NCBI GenBank assembly: GCA_051453625.1
Contig: JBOZIK010000001.1
Coordinates: 44,096,012-44,160,011 of the forward strand
DNA from: Welwitschia mirabilis
Taxonomy: Eukaryota > Gnetophyta > Gnetopsida > Welwitschiales
Reading direction: 5' to 3'
Length of the DNA stretch: 64,000 nucleotides
Below, in pieces: positions 10,811 to 23,599 of this stretch (its first letter is position 1; each line of letters opens with the position of its first letter). Made by a program: the position numbers and the translations under genes. Under the pieces are notes generated by a model. It did not search any database and was not told the DNA's origin. It saw only the letters and a list, made by a program, of their open reading frames with translations.

Positions 10811-12420
10811 CTATTTTTTCCCTTTGCTTTGTGTGATTGTGAGATAACAGGCAAAGGAAGCAGCAGCCAAAGCATCTTGAACTCTAATAGAGTTTCCTTT
10901 AAATTTATATTTAAATGTCTTTGAAGTACATAGCTCTTTAGTTGGCATTTGCCTTGCAACCTGAGTTATTTCCAACATGTAATCCGAAGTGAGTAGACAT
11001 TTCGACGGACCCTATCTCTATTCGACGAAGATGCTTACCCCTCCCACTTACGGCAACCGTCAATCTAATGATCCAACTAATGGCCCCTCTGTAACCTTCA
11101 GCAATTATCAGGTTTATGCCTCTGATACTTTGATTCTGGGAAAGCCAGAAAGGGGAGATCAGTATCACTTAATCCCCAAACGATTATCAAAAATAGAAGA
11201 GACATATTGTCAGTCCATCGCCCATGTGCCATTTCCCATTAGTATCCTTTTCAAAAATGAAGAGGAAGGCTAAGATAATTATGACTCCCCTCAACCAAGT
11301 AGGTTTTTTGAGCTTCAAGTATACGTAAAAAGTGAAGATGGTGGCAGTAATTCCAGTTACACCAATGACAGTGACCATGATGTTGAATCGTAGATGCTAA
11401 TCTATATTTAAATGACCAAAAAACTCCTAAGAGGAAGAAGAAAAATTTCAATTAGAGGGGACTAAGGAGGAGGACGAAGTTTTTTTAGCGGTTCTGCACT
11501 ATTCGTAGAGCAGGATAAGACCTTGACTCTTCGTCTTCTTCAGGAACTGTTTGTTGCATTGCAGGAAAAAACTGTGTACAACTAGTCAACAGTAACATGT
11601 CATTGTTCTCAGTCTGTAGTTATTGATACTGTGATGCAACAGCAGGCCGCTTCCACTTTTGAATGCCAACTGTTTAGATAGGATCAGATGACAACAGCAC
11701 TAGTGGCAAGTGGAGAAAAGTTGGGGCAGTTCCACTTTGTTATCAATGCACGAAGATTTGGTGGATACAATGTAGTAGTGTGCAAGACTCACTGGAAGCA
11801 AACTCATGCTTACCCTACTAGTAGTTTTGCACCCTCGCGTAGACCCAAATTGAATAATTCCTTCACTTCTCCCTATTTAAAGCATTCCACAATAGGTTTT
11901 CACAGTGTTTTTCCTGAGATTGTTTGAATTATATACTTGGGTTATTTGCAAGAGTCCATGAGTTTTTAGACCTAGTCATGGGTTTGGAAAGTGGAAGACA
12001 TTGTGCAAGATTTCTGGTGAATTTGGATTTCAGATCTCAGCTCAAAAATCGCTTAAGAAGAGAAACGTGTATAGATAATCCACTTAATGAGCGTTTCTAC
12101 GAGGAGATCGCTTAAGAAGAGAGGACTGAGCATTCCGCCATATAGAAAGTGTAGATACATGCAATTAAAATGGCTTTCTTGATACAAAAGAATCATTAAC
12201 TCCATTCCCTCTTCTGCAGAATCATCATTTCCTTTCCACAATGTTAATACCCACTCTAGCAATTCAAAATGTTCTGTATCAAATGACAACATTATAGATA
12301 GAATCCCTGCTAATGCAAAATCTACTTAGGGCTTGTATATGCATTCATCAGAAGTGAAGACGCAGAACAAATGTAAAGAAAACACGCCCTTCCATGCCCT
12401 TTTTCACAGAGACACCTGCA
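10811..12420 (+). other. Low-copy island with unrecognised gene-like fragments
   Basis: Base composition is more balanced than in the flanks and there is no transposon signature. Two plus-strand open stretches stand out. The one at 10989-11273 (95 codons, no ATG; contains TPPTYGNRQSNDPTNG) stays open 30 more codons after a single stop, to an acidic Ser/Asp-rich end near 11393. The other, 11688-11927, has an ATG and reads MTTALVASGEKLGQFHF. Neither matches a family I know. They could be exons of a host gene remnant, or chance frames. Minus-strand frames of similar length overlap the first one. Two copies of ATCGCTTAAGAAGAGA lie at about 12049 and 12108. Confidence 0.35.
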
Positions 12421-12989
12421 AAGAAATCTCAGTAAGTAATGAAAAATAGGTTTTATTGAAAATTTTACCTACCAAAATGATTACAAAAGAACAGAATAAG
12501 CATTTTCATTTACCCATTCTTTTTGCTACCAGTAAAAATTAAAGGATTAATGCACAACAAAATTTGAATCGCATAGGTTTGCTTAGGGATATAAAGATGA
12601 GGAAGATGTTACTTCTTTGTGTGGTAATGATTTGTAGTACATTCATCATCACACACAGCCCTATTTTCAGGATTAGCATGCAATTTTAGTTAATAATACA
12701 TCTAAACTTTGTATATCACCATAATGTGAATCAATCATCTTCATAAGCTAGATGCTATTTCATATACTCTTAAGATAGACATCAAAGAGTAGATAGATGG
12801 ATATATTGTGATATTCCTTATATGATTTTAGTAAGTTATTTTAATAAGAGCTTAAAAAAATAAAAGAATTTGAATCAAAATGAACTTGTAGACCTAACAA
12901 GACTTAAGCTCCCATCTGAAATGTTTGATAAATATTCAATAAATCAACCCATTTTATCATAGCTAACATTTTCTTATCTTATCTATATT

Positions 12990-14265
12990 AGGAGTGAAAC
13001 AGGGGTTCCCTCTCTCTCCAACACTCTTTGGTCTCTTTATTGATGAGTTACAAGATTGGCTCTACAAAAAACATAATTACTATGTTATTAAGATCAGATC
13101 ATTAGCAATCTAATTGCTCCTTTATGCAAGTGATGCAGCTTTGATTTCTACTTTGAAAATAGGTATGAAAAACATGCTTCAAAAATTGGAAAATTTTTGG
13201 TAATCCTCTAGTTTAACAGTAAATAATAAAAAAAATAAATTGATGATTTGATGCACCAAGAACACCCAATTTGATTTTAAATTCAATAGGGAGAAAATTG
13301 AAATAGTAGAAGCTTTTTGATACTTAAGCCTTTGTTACTCTAATAACTATAGATGGGACAAATGTATTTACGAGAGGATAGCAAGCGGAAATAAAGCTTT
13401 CTATGCTATAAAAAATAAATTTAGTTCACTAGGGATTTGGACTTAGCAAGGTTGTAAGAATTTTTTCCAGTCCACTGTGTATCCCACAATTTTGTATGAT
13501 TATCCAGTTTGGGGGTTAGCTATAAGTGAAAGAATTGGAAAGATATCAAGAGAGTGCAGAAATTGTTCTTACTAGATTAACTTAAGGTAAAGATTCAAAC
13601 ACTGTATCCTATGAAGCTATTATAATGCAATTTTTACCTATTAAAGCTGAAGCCATGTGTTAGTTTCGTGCTTATACTTTAAAGCTAATGGAAGCAGAGC
13701 AACTAAAATTTTCAAGAGCATGAAGCTATAAAAAAGAAAGCATGGTATTTCCAAGGAATGCAATAGCTAATAAAGTGGAATATTTGTTGGGATAATGTCC
13801 AAACTAATTTGTAAGCTCATCAAGTAGCATGTCCTAATAAAATTAGGGACAAATGTAAAAGGTAAGAGGAAGTTTTATTTTGAGTATATTCACCATAATC
13901 AATTTAATTTACTAGTTCACTATTGCATAATCAGAATCTCAATCAAGATGTATAGCCTTATTAGCAAAGTTCGATTAAGTTTACATCATCTCAGAATTGA
14001 AAGTGAAAGATGCAGTAGCATGGCCACAGAAGAGCGAACATGCAGATTGTGTAATCTAGGAGCCCTTGAAGATGAAGAACATGTTTTATTTTTTTGTGCT
14101 ACTACAAAACCTATAAGAAAAAATTCAATATCACTACAGGAAATATCTTTGATTTTTTCATGTTGCATCTAGTGGTTGTTGGCCACTTTATTGAATCTAT
14201 CTTTGTATTTCACAATATGATCATTTTCTCTATCCAATAAATCCTTTAGGTCTTCAAATGTAATA
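12990..14265 (+). pseudogene. LINE (L1-type) remnant, reverse transcriptase to 3' end
   Basis: The frame reads GVKQGFPLSPTLFGLFIDEL from about 12990, followed by LLLYASDAALIS near 13110. This is the RT catalytic box, with the usual YADD changed to YASD. A C-terminal zinc-knuckle-like CRLCNLGALEDEEHVLFFC stretch lies at 14041-14100. The 3' end (CCAATAAATCCTTTAGGTCT near 14235, then A-rich) is shared with the LINE ending at 30417, so both belong to one family. Many stops and shifts. The 5' endonuclease part is missing, as in a 5'-truncated insertion. Confidence 0.85.
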
Positions 14266-14269
14266 AAAA

Positions 14270-15654
14270 TTTAGTTTTAATTTTAGTTATTTGCATTCAT
14301 TAGTTAAGAAAAGTAGTTAGTTACATGTAATTTCCTAAAGCCTAGTTTCTATTATTTCAAACCCAAATCCAAAGGTTTTTGTCATTCATGATTAGCTTGG
14401 TTATTTTCTCACCACATGTCACCTTACAACTTTCTCATAAGATTGCATACGACACCCTTCTTAATCTCTAATTTTCAGTCTACTCTTATCATATTAACAT
14501 CATGTCTCTCAATTAAATTCCTTCTAGTTCATCTCGGGGCTAAATCTACAGTAACGCAATCCTATCATTGGTTGCATACTCTAATATGCCACTTGAACTA
14601 TATTCTAGAACTAGTTGTATAATTCAAACAATAAATCCTTTTTAAGAAACATATTCTAAGTAGATCTTATCTCTAATATTGAGTAAGTAATAACACCTAC
14701 TATTATACAATTTGCACAAACTATTTTAGCTTAATACTTAAAATAGGGTGAACACATATTGTAGTTCTATATAGTTTGATTTGCAGCTCATAGATAACAC
14801 ATGCTAAAACTAGAGATTTCAGTGTAAAATTCTATATTAATTATTTATGCACATTTTTTAATATAAATGGTAGGTTTGAACAAGCACAAAACTATGTATG
14901 AAACTTTATTCAAAATAGTTGCTTAAAAAGACATACTTAGTATGTGACTTGAAAAAGGGAGAAAAAAATAGGACAAAATATTTTGGTATCAATGAACTTT
15001 TTAAACAATCCTATTTTACTCTGCTATGCAACAGTTGATTAATTTCTAATTCAACAATGCAATGCTCAATTGAATGAAGACAAAATGTGTTCAACTAAAA
15101 CATGTAAAAACAATATATAGAGACTTATTTTAGGCTAAAGTATTACGGAATTGGTAAGCATTCAGTTCAAAAAGTTGTGCAAAATAAAGTTTTCATTTAC
15201 CAAAAAAAAAAAAAACACTCTAATTTAATTAAAAAAATAAGGCATTGAAAATTAGACTTTATAAAAAATTACAAGCAAGAAAATATCTAAGTAAAATTAA
15301 AAGTCAACTAATAACACCAAATTATGAAGTTTTGATAATGAATTAGGAAAAGACCCCTTAAGACAAAACTTGTAGCAAATTAAATAAGCCTCCACAAAAG
15401 AAAATTAAATAAGTTTTCTGAAAAGGTATATATTGCAAGAGTTTTTATAAGATTCTCTAAAGTTTAAAAACCCAAATGTATGTTTTAAATGAGTATTTTT
15501 TGGGAAAATGATAAAAATTATCTAATAAAAAGCCAAAAATAACTAATACAAAGACAATAAAATCCTCACATTAACAGTGTATCCTATTACATTCCAGAAT
15601 AATTACGTTCCGGAATAATGTCATTCCAAATGAGGGCAAAATTCTAATTAAGAG
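14270..15654. other. AT-rich intergenic DNA, nothing recognised
   Basis: No sustained frame, repeat array or RNA gene is visible. A run of about 14 A lies near 15202. Confidence 0.6.
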
Positions 15655-15719
15655 GGGGATTATTTCATTTCAAAAAGAAGACGCATTTCAAAAATTTCAT
15701 GTGAGAAGTCACACAAGTG

Positions 15720-15746
15720 GAAGTGGCAGTGGCAGTGGCAGTGGTG
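15720..15746 (+). repeat. Short AGTGGC tandem repeat
   Basis: Four near-perfect GGCAGT hexamers. The corresponding bHLH upstream segment near 30918 lacks the expansion. Confidence 0.8.
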
Positions 15747-18686
15747 CTTGCGTTGGGAATGGCCACCAGAAAGGGAAACTTCTGCAAAGGGTGGAATGGC
15801 AACGGAAACGAGTAGGCCACAACCAATAATACGATTTAAGCTATTTTTACTTGGAGTCTTTCCGTTACGAAGGGTTTTGAAGTAACGCCGTGGGACAACC
15901 GAATGAGGAGGCAAAGGTTCATCCGTGCACGGATGCGTCCAAGGAATCGTATGCTATCTACATAGAAGCAACTGCTTTCTCTCTTCACCTTACAAGAGCA
16001 GCGCCGCTATGCGAGTTCTGACTTTAACTTTACAACAGAAGAGCTGCAGTGCCACTGCCTCTTACAAGCGTACTGACATGCATGTTATCGTTGGTAGCTT
16101 CCGTTGGAAAGGGGCGTACAGATTGATGTGACGCCCAATAAAAAGTGGCGAGGGGCCGACGTCCGTCTGTGTGCTGCTTCTCTCCCTGCCTGTTTTGGAA
16201 AAACTCTTGATTTTTATTTTTCAGTCCACATGCAACGCACGAACATGCGCTTACGCACAAAGGTCACACGTCAACTGCCAATTCCACCACACCAAACTGA
16301 AACGCCCTCTCTCCGTCTTTTTCTTTAATTAAAAAAAAGGTAAAAAGGGAAACGCTAGAGTTTAGTTCAGCTTAGAAGCGGCAAATGTGTGTCTGGGTTA
16401 GGTCATCTGGTCTCCTCTGCCCTCTACACTCCATATCCTCCTTAACAAGCGAAAATAGGAGCATCTTGCTCTGCTTAATTCAACTTCCTATGTTCCTAAA
16501 CCCAAACCCAATCCACCATCATCGCCACCTTTTCACTAATAATTGTGCCCTTTGTTGAGAAGAGGCACACATCTCACCTCGACATGGGATAAGAATACCT
16601 CATTACAAGCCTACGCCACCGCTCCTCCATGTTAACAGCGCGTAGTTGGAATTTCAAGATTAATTAAGAGTTATGTTAATGCACCCGTCGAGCTAATCGA
16701 GATGATGTGGGACAAATTTTAAAAAGTACTCCACGGAAAAGGAAGCAAGATAAACCTCGAAAATTTGCACCTCCATCATTTTTAATTAATTTTTCTCTCT
16801 GCCAACACCTGCATTTGTCCCCATTCTCCCACCTTTCGCTCCGAAATCGACAATCGAAGAACAAATGATTTAACTAAAAAGATATCATAAACATCAACTT
16901 TTGACTGCTTTCTTGAAAAATTATTTTAGATTCGGTGATCTTAACAGCGTCTGCTTTTAGGGGTTTGTTAGTCCTACGGGTCCCATCCACCGATGACCAT
17001 TGTCCTTCCTTGTATTTAAATAAAGCTTTTATTCCGTGTTCTAGCCCCAGCTCCCTCGTTCTCCGAGGCAAAATGTCCTCAGGCGTCCATTTCAATTTTT
17101 TACTTCCTCGCCCTTGGGGCGAGGTCGTCTGCGTCTTTCAAGGCAAACGCAACCAGTAAGCATAGGGCAAATCCTAACTTAAAGATAATAAAAAAGGATT
17201 AAAAATTAAAACTTAAAGGCTCCAAGTTGGTAATGGCTCCGGCGAGCATAATCTCGGTCCCATCGATTCCCGAATCGCGCATATATTCGTCCTTCGCAAT
17301 TATTATTTCATGATATCTACTAATCGTCATCACATCATATGAAAGAAAGCGTTACAAGAATGTTTTTGTTCGCACGCATCTCCATCATGGATGACCTCTG
17401 GATCTTGCTGAGAGGTTTGGAAACGGAACTTTAGGATTCCGTCAATTTTTTTACTTGTAAAAGTTACGTCAAAAATAATTGACGAAGGGTTCTGAGCGAC
17501 GAAAACCGGTGGCAGAAAACAGGCAGCGAGAAAAACCAGCCCCGGATTTGAAAACAACTCCTGACAAGATGTTTCATCAAAATAGAAACGTGATAGTCAC
17601 AACCTCACATGACAACATGATGCGTGACAATTTCTTCTTTCGCCTGCTTCAAGTCTTCGAATCGAATGAATAATAGGGACTTGCAGCATCATATTCTGTA
17701 TCCCCCATAAATATTCAAACGATGCTGGTCGCCTAAATTTCTCCGCCGTCCAACCAAATTTGCACCGTTAATTAGTCAGTTAGTCCTAATCTTAGATGTG
17801 TCCTCAAGGCCGAGCCAGAGGCAGCAACAGTGCAGATCAAGTGGACGTAAGGTACTGCCAAATACTAGCCGACAAAAGAGTCATCCTATGAGCTCGTGAC
17901 GGTTCTACACTACGTCCTACCTGGGCCCATCGTCCTCCACTAAACTTTGACTCTCAAACCGTCTACCTCTCTCTCCCGTTAGTTTATATGGTAGATGCAT
18001 GTACACGTACACCCATTGGACACGGACCCTTCCTAGTGTGTGATTAGGTGTTTTTGTTTAAGCGTTAGTTATCAATATAGAATAAATTGGCAAGACTCCA
18101 GAAAGGTTAATGCCAATATTTGGTAACATTTATCGTTAATGAATTCAAAGTAACCCTTGGAAATTATGGTGTGAGTCACCATCGCTGATTGGTTTAACCA
18201 TCCTATTGGATTTACATTAAATCACCTCCACCGCACATGACAACTAAAATGAAAGGTGATTGTTGACAATTCAGTGTCACGGACTCGCATGTGTCAACTC
18301 TCCTTTTTCATAAACGATCACTTCAAATCACGCGTCATCGACTGTTCCCCTTGTTTCAAAAGAATGAAATATAGCTCCGCTTGTTGATTTCAAACGTGTT
18401 TCAATTAATGTTACTTATATTAAGTGGACCCTCATGAGTCTACATCTTGAATGGATTATATCCATTCGAATGGAGTCCCCTCTAACTGAACGTCATGCGA
18501 GCACACGTTACCATCTCTCTCGCTTCTCAACCACGGAAAGTTGGAGAATCCACTCAAGGGCATGCATCTGTACCCGATTTTAACGTTTAGGTGCTTTTCC
18601 CTACCTCTTTATTCTGGTAATTATCCAGAGAAATTACCAACGGTTTCTGATAGAAGACTCTGAGAAAATGGCATAACTGCTCTCAC

Positions 18687-18694
18687 TATAAATA
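18687..18694 (+). promoter_or_regulatory. TATA box in the orphan block
   Basis: TATAAATA preceded by CTCTCAC and followed by a Cys-free GC-moderate leader with TCAGCGAC about 35 bases on. No ORF follows. Similarity to a real core promoter is by sequence only. Confidence 0.4.
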
Positions 18695-18780
18695 CAATCT
18701 GGATAAGTTCAAAATGAGCTTCAGCGACAAAAATATCCATGGAAAGAGAGCCTTAATACTAAAACACTTTTTCTCGCTCG

Positions 18781-19389
18781 CTAAGGTCTAGTCATTTTTT
18801 TTCCCCATTTGCACTCTATCTCAGCTCCTCCTTGCCTCCTCACGAAATATGAATGCTTAAAATTTAAAAAGGAAAATCTAATATAATTCAGCTTAATAAT
18901 GTTGTATGTGTTGGTGATCACTAATTTTTTTGAAAGGCCATTTGTGAGAATTAAACTTACAAACACAAAGTCACTGAAGTACTGTTCTACTCTTAAGATG
19001 TCTCCAAGAAAACCATTATAAATTTTTTTGTTTATAAAAAATAAAAATAATGATAAAAAACTTTATTGGAAAGTACATACAAAAGTAAAAATAAAAACAA
19101 AAAGAATGTATTGAATTATTAATGTTCAATGAGTCATGAATTAAAGAAGAATGTATTGAATTATGTGTATATTCATATAATGTGACTTTACTTTTATTTA
19201 TATTATATTAATTAATATTGCTCACTTGAATTATTGCTTTGCAACTTTGCTCTTCTAGATTAAAGACTTTTTGCATGCTCTTGCATGTCTCTACATGTTC
19301 ATACATGTAGGTTAGAAGTTTCTAGCTAGTATTGCACTTTAATTCATTAAGCATTTTGGGAAGCCTTTCCCCTTAAGTCATGGGATTTG
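18781..19389. other. AT-rich intergenic DNA, nothing recognised
   Basis: No coding frame with recognisable content. An imperfect repeat of AAGAATGTATTGAATTA occurs at about 19101 and 19147. Confidence 0.6.
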
Positions 19390-20544
19390 ATAAAGAAGGG
19401 TCTTGACGATTTTAAGGGTAGCAATGGACAATGGCATCTTTGGTTTCCTAGCAATTCACTTTCCATAGCAATTGAAAGTGTTTTTAGTTTTTTCCAGTGT
19501 GAAAAAGCTTAATAAATGAATAGCTATCCAAAACTAAATCACAAAATACTAGCTTGCTACACTAATTGTGAAATGGGATTATCTTAAAAATCATAGGACC
19601 TTAAAATGATTCACATTCCAAAAGTTGAATGGGAGAATGTGGTTTTAAAGCTCGCAAGCCAAGAGGAAATTCTTGTAAAAGTTAAGGATCTACTTTACAA
19701 ATAAAAATAGTTAATAGTCATGTTTTATTAGAAGTTTGCTTGTTTATAAGATAAGATGGACATAAATCATATGGAAAATCAAATCCAAAAAACTAATGAG
19801 GAGAAAACTTGCATGGCCATTATGATTTGTGAAACTATAGTAGAATAGGAGAAAAGAAAGAAAAGATCTCAATTTGCATCTTGTTGGGATACAAGATCTT
19901 ACAAAAGAGGTGGAATCAGTGATTTAAAAAAATGCACATCAAATTGCCTAGAATTAAATAAAATTACTATTCTAGGCATAAGAATGATAAGTCTAAATAC
20001 ATAATTTTTTAATTTTAAGATTTGGATGATGGATCCAAAGTTTGGGAACATCTCAGTGATTTAAAGGGCTACAAGATATGGGTGAATGAGGATCTTACAA
20101 AGAATGAACTCACAAAGAGATTGGTGGAATGGAAGAAAGTCAAAAAAGCAAGAGAAGTGGGTTTTTGTTACTTTCCTAAATACAAAAGGTAATGTGGTAA
20201 TAACAACAACTAAATATGAAAAAACCTTTAGAGGGAATGCATAAAATTTGTCTATTGTGGGTTTTAAATACTGATGGATTTGTACTAGATAACGTTGAAG
20301 CTTTGAATAAAATTGCTTTCTTTTAATCCTTCAACATTTTTGCTTTCATGGAAACTTAGAAACACGAGTATTTTACAACTTTTACAATCCCAAAATTTAC
20401 CATGTTTTAGTTTGTAAATAAAAGAAAACAATGAATAAGAAGACCATCTAAAGATTTGGCTATCTGGATTCATATTCATTTTAGAAATCAAATTCAAGTA
20501 GAAAAGGTTAATGAACATAATCAATATGTATAGCTTAAAATAAT

Positions 20545-21193
20545 NNNNNNNNNNNNNNNNNNNNNNNNNNNNNNNNNNNNNNNNNNNNNNNNNNNNNNNN
20601 NNNNNNNNNNNNNNNNNNNNNNNNNNNNNNNNNNNNNNNNNNNNNNNNNNNNNNNNNNNNNNNNNNNNNNNNNNNNNNNNNNNNNNNNNNNNNNNNNNNN
20701 NNNNNNNNNNNNNNNNNNNNNNNNNNNNNNNNNNNNNNNNNNNNNNNNNNNNNNNNNNNNNNNNNNNNNNNNNNNNNNNNNNNNNNNNNNNNNNNNNNNN
20801 NNNNNNNNNNNNNNNNNNNNNNNNNNNNNNNNNNNNNNNNNNNNNNNNNNNNNNNNNNNNNNNNNNNNNNNNNNNNNNNNNNNNNNNNNNNNNNNNNNNN
20901 NNNNNNNNNNNNNNNNNNNNNNNNNNNNNNNNNNNNNNNNNNNNNNNNNNNNNNNNNNNNNNNNNNNNNNNNNNNNNNNNNNNNNNNNNNNNNNNNNNNN
21001 NNNNNNNNNNNNNNNNNNNNNNNNNNNNNNNNNNNNNNNNNNNNNNNNNNNNNNNNNNNNNNNNNNNNNNNNNNNNNNNNNNNNNNNNNNNNNNNNNNNN
21101 NNNNNNNNNNNNNNNNNNNNNNNNNNNNNNNNNNNNNNNNNNNNNNNNNNNNNNNNNNNNNNNNNNNNNNNNNNNNNNNNNNNNNNNNNNNNN
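20545..21193. other. Assembly gap (649 N)
   Basis: Run of N inside the LINE, between the ORF1-like and endonuclease parts. Confidence 1.
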
Positions 21194-22250
21194 AAATAAT
21201 GCAACAAAAATTAATTTTCTTTTTATCCTTTTGCTATTTTTCTCCATATGCATGTATGTGCTATAACTCTATAATGTAATCATCCATTTCAATATCTTAG
21301 CATAAATATTGCGAAAAAGGAAAAAATTATTTATGGTGATTTTAATGCCAGAATTAATAAGCAACAAATTCCAATTTTAAGTTAGGATTCTCAAGTCCAT
21401 TCAACCAAGAACAATCTAATGAATAGAAAAGGTAATCAAGTGATAGTAGTATCAATTGCGAAAGTAAGAAATTTCTAACATAGGAACAGGAATTAAATGA
21501 AATTAGTAAATTTTCAAACTCAAAATATTTTAATTTTATAGGTTCACAAGGTCCACCAAGTATAGATTCTTTAATTGCTAATTCAAAAAGTTTGATAAGC
21601 ATTAAATTCTTTAAAGTAATTCCAGAGCTAATTGGACTATGTCACCATCCCTTATCCTCTACAGTTTCAATATATTACTTGCATATTTAACATAGCAGAA
21701 AAATATTTTTTTGGTTAACAAATGAAGAAAAAGTAAGCTTCTAATCTAAAGTCTAGAAAAGATGGAATGCTTCTAAAAATATTACAAACATCCTCTTTGA
21801 ATCATTTCATCATGTTGGTAAAAGTCATTGAACGCAAAAGCAAGAATGCTTTGATGACGAATGTAAACAAATTCATGTAGCTCCTAGACATCAAGCTAGG
21901 CATGTAAAAGTAGTCGATTTGATTGACAATAAGAAGAGAAGATTCATCTACCATAAGCAAGTAGAAATGCTTCGTTTCTTAAATCAAAATCAAAAATATT
22001 TTGAAAGCTAATTCATAATAAACAACTACTATAATCTAGTTTTCCTTTAAAGGATGTTAAATGTTTCTATCGAACTTCGTTTCCATATTACTTAGAGATA
22101 GAATCAATTCATGCTATCAGTAGATACCTATCTTTATCTATGGATGACATTATAGAAGAAACAAATAGACTAACAAATAAATCTACTAACACAAAAGACA
22201 TGTATGCACAAATGTTAAAATTGGGGATTCTCTTATGAGGAAGCAATTTG

Positions 22251-22304
22251 GAAGAACTTAATCATGGACTAGAGTATGAAGAGCTTAATCATGGACTAGA
22301 GTTT
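22251..22304 (+). repeat. 27-bp tandem duplication inside the LINE
   Basis: GAAGAACTTAATCATGGACT at 22251 repeats from 22278 with two or three changes. The length is a multiple of three. Confidence 0.85.
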
Positions 22305-23599
22305 GTTTTTAACAAGAGAACAGTGCATCAACAAGGTAATTATGATTTATAAAAAGGGAGACAAAATTAGATCTAAGTACCTATAGAATGATTATCATAA
22401 GAAAAGTTTTTAGTAAATGCTTGGTCAATATTCTCAAAACAAAGCTGACAAAAATGGATAGAAAAAATAAGATACAATCACTACTAAAGGTAGGATTTAG
22501 ATGATACCAATTCATAACAAATCATCTCCTCACCTTAAAATACCTCATTGATATAGCTAAAGGTCTAGGTAAGAAAGCATTTATTGGCTTTATTAATTTC
22601 TCTAAAGCCTATGATTCTATAATGTAAAATAAGTTACACTAAAGATTAAGAAATATTAGAATTCCATCAAATTTATTATTTACATTTTAGAAGTTTTACA
22701 AAGAGGTGTGTATCTAGCTAACATATAGTAATTCTAATAAAAATGTTTTAATTCGAGGAATCTCAAGGTTAAACAAGGACATCCTCTCTCTCCTATGCTT
22801 TTTTGAATATTCATTAATGACTTAGAAGCCAGATGTAGGAAATTCCCAAGAAACATTCTCTTCTAGATAGATAATTGCATTGTCAATTTGTTTCTTTATG
22901 CCGATGACATAGCATTGATTTTCAAATTAGCAAAAGGGTTATAGTGCGTGCCACATACCTTGAATATATTTTTTTCTTATTCTAGAGTAAATATCGATGT
23001 TCATAAAACTAAGGTTATGGCTTATGAAATTGATAATCAACTCTATTATTTCAAACTGGAAAGAAGACAAATAGAGTTATCTCATCCTACAAATATTTAG
23101 GTCTAGAATATATTAATAATTATGGCTAGAACAAAGGAATCTCTCAAAGAATTATAAATGGCATGAAGGTATTATTTGCATGTTGAAGCAAATTCAAAAG
23201 AGAAAATAGTCTATCTTGGACGGTTTAAAGACAATTATTCTATGCTATTGTTCAATAGACTATCCTATATGGATATGTAATTTGGGAATCTAAAATATCA
23301 AATAAACATTGGAGAAAAATGGAAGTGGTGGAAAATTCCTTTTTACAATATGAATTTAAGGTAAATCCAGAATCTTAATATGAAATTATGCTTTTAAAGG
23401 TAAATTTAATGACATTTGAAATTAAATACATTTGCCAATTTCTAGCTATGTCAATCACCTATTCTATAATAGCCATGATAAATTTTCCAAGAAATTTCTT
23501 TTTGTAGTACAAGAACATGGATAGTTTGAGTAGGGAAATAGGTGGCTCAAGAGATGAAATATCAAAGAAATAATTTTTCATACTAATGCTGGTGGGTAT

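Larger units (their letters stand above)
15655..18780 (+). other. Promoter-like low-copy block, paralogous to the bHLH upstream region, without a gene
   Basis: Composition is balanced and transposon signatures are absent. The part 15655-16160 aligns with 30850-31330, 2.5-3 kb upstream of the bHLH start codon. Matches include GCAACTGCTTTCT (15967 and 31207), TGGCAACG (15796 and 31026) and the CTTACAAGC.TACTGACATG block (16060 and 31270). Further on there is a TGGGCCCA site at 17922-17929 with TTTATATGG about 60 bases later, and TATAAATA at 18687-18694. Sequence past 18780 is AT-rich debris and no bHLH coding exon follows. I read it as the promoter half of a duplicated bHLH locus that lost its coding part. 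Confidence 0.55.
19390..23520 (+). pseudogene. LINE (L1-type) remnant with ORF1-like, endonuclease and reverse transcriptase parts
   Basis: A charged ORF1-like stretch (DLTKNELTKRLVEWKKV) lies near 20088-20140. After the gap, IYGDFNARIN near 21329-21356 marks the apurinic endonuclease. RT blocks follow: an IIKSLSKCL-like block near 22395, KAFIGFINFSKAYDSIM near 22575-22625 (first catalytic Asp region, here S in front of K-A-Y-D), VKQGHPLSPMLF near 22770 and FLYADDIALIF near 22889-22922 (intact YADD). Frames shift often and stops are frequent. The 5' boundary is a guess; the 3' end meets an oppositely oriented LINE near 23.5 kb. Confidence 0.8.

Noticed and set aside
16030-17673. Several overlapping frames of 60-75 codons on both strands in the orphan block
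   Set aside because: Expected by chance at this composition; no frame matches a family and the block looks like promoter DNA.
20285-21253. 322-codon minus-strand frame
   Set aside because: Two thirds is N. The readable ends are inside a plus-strand LINE.
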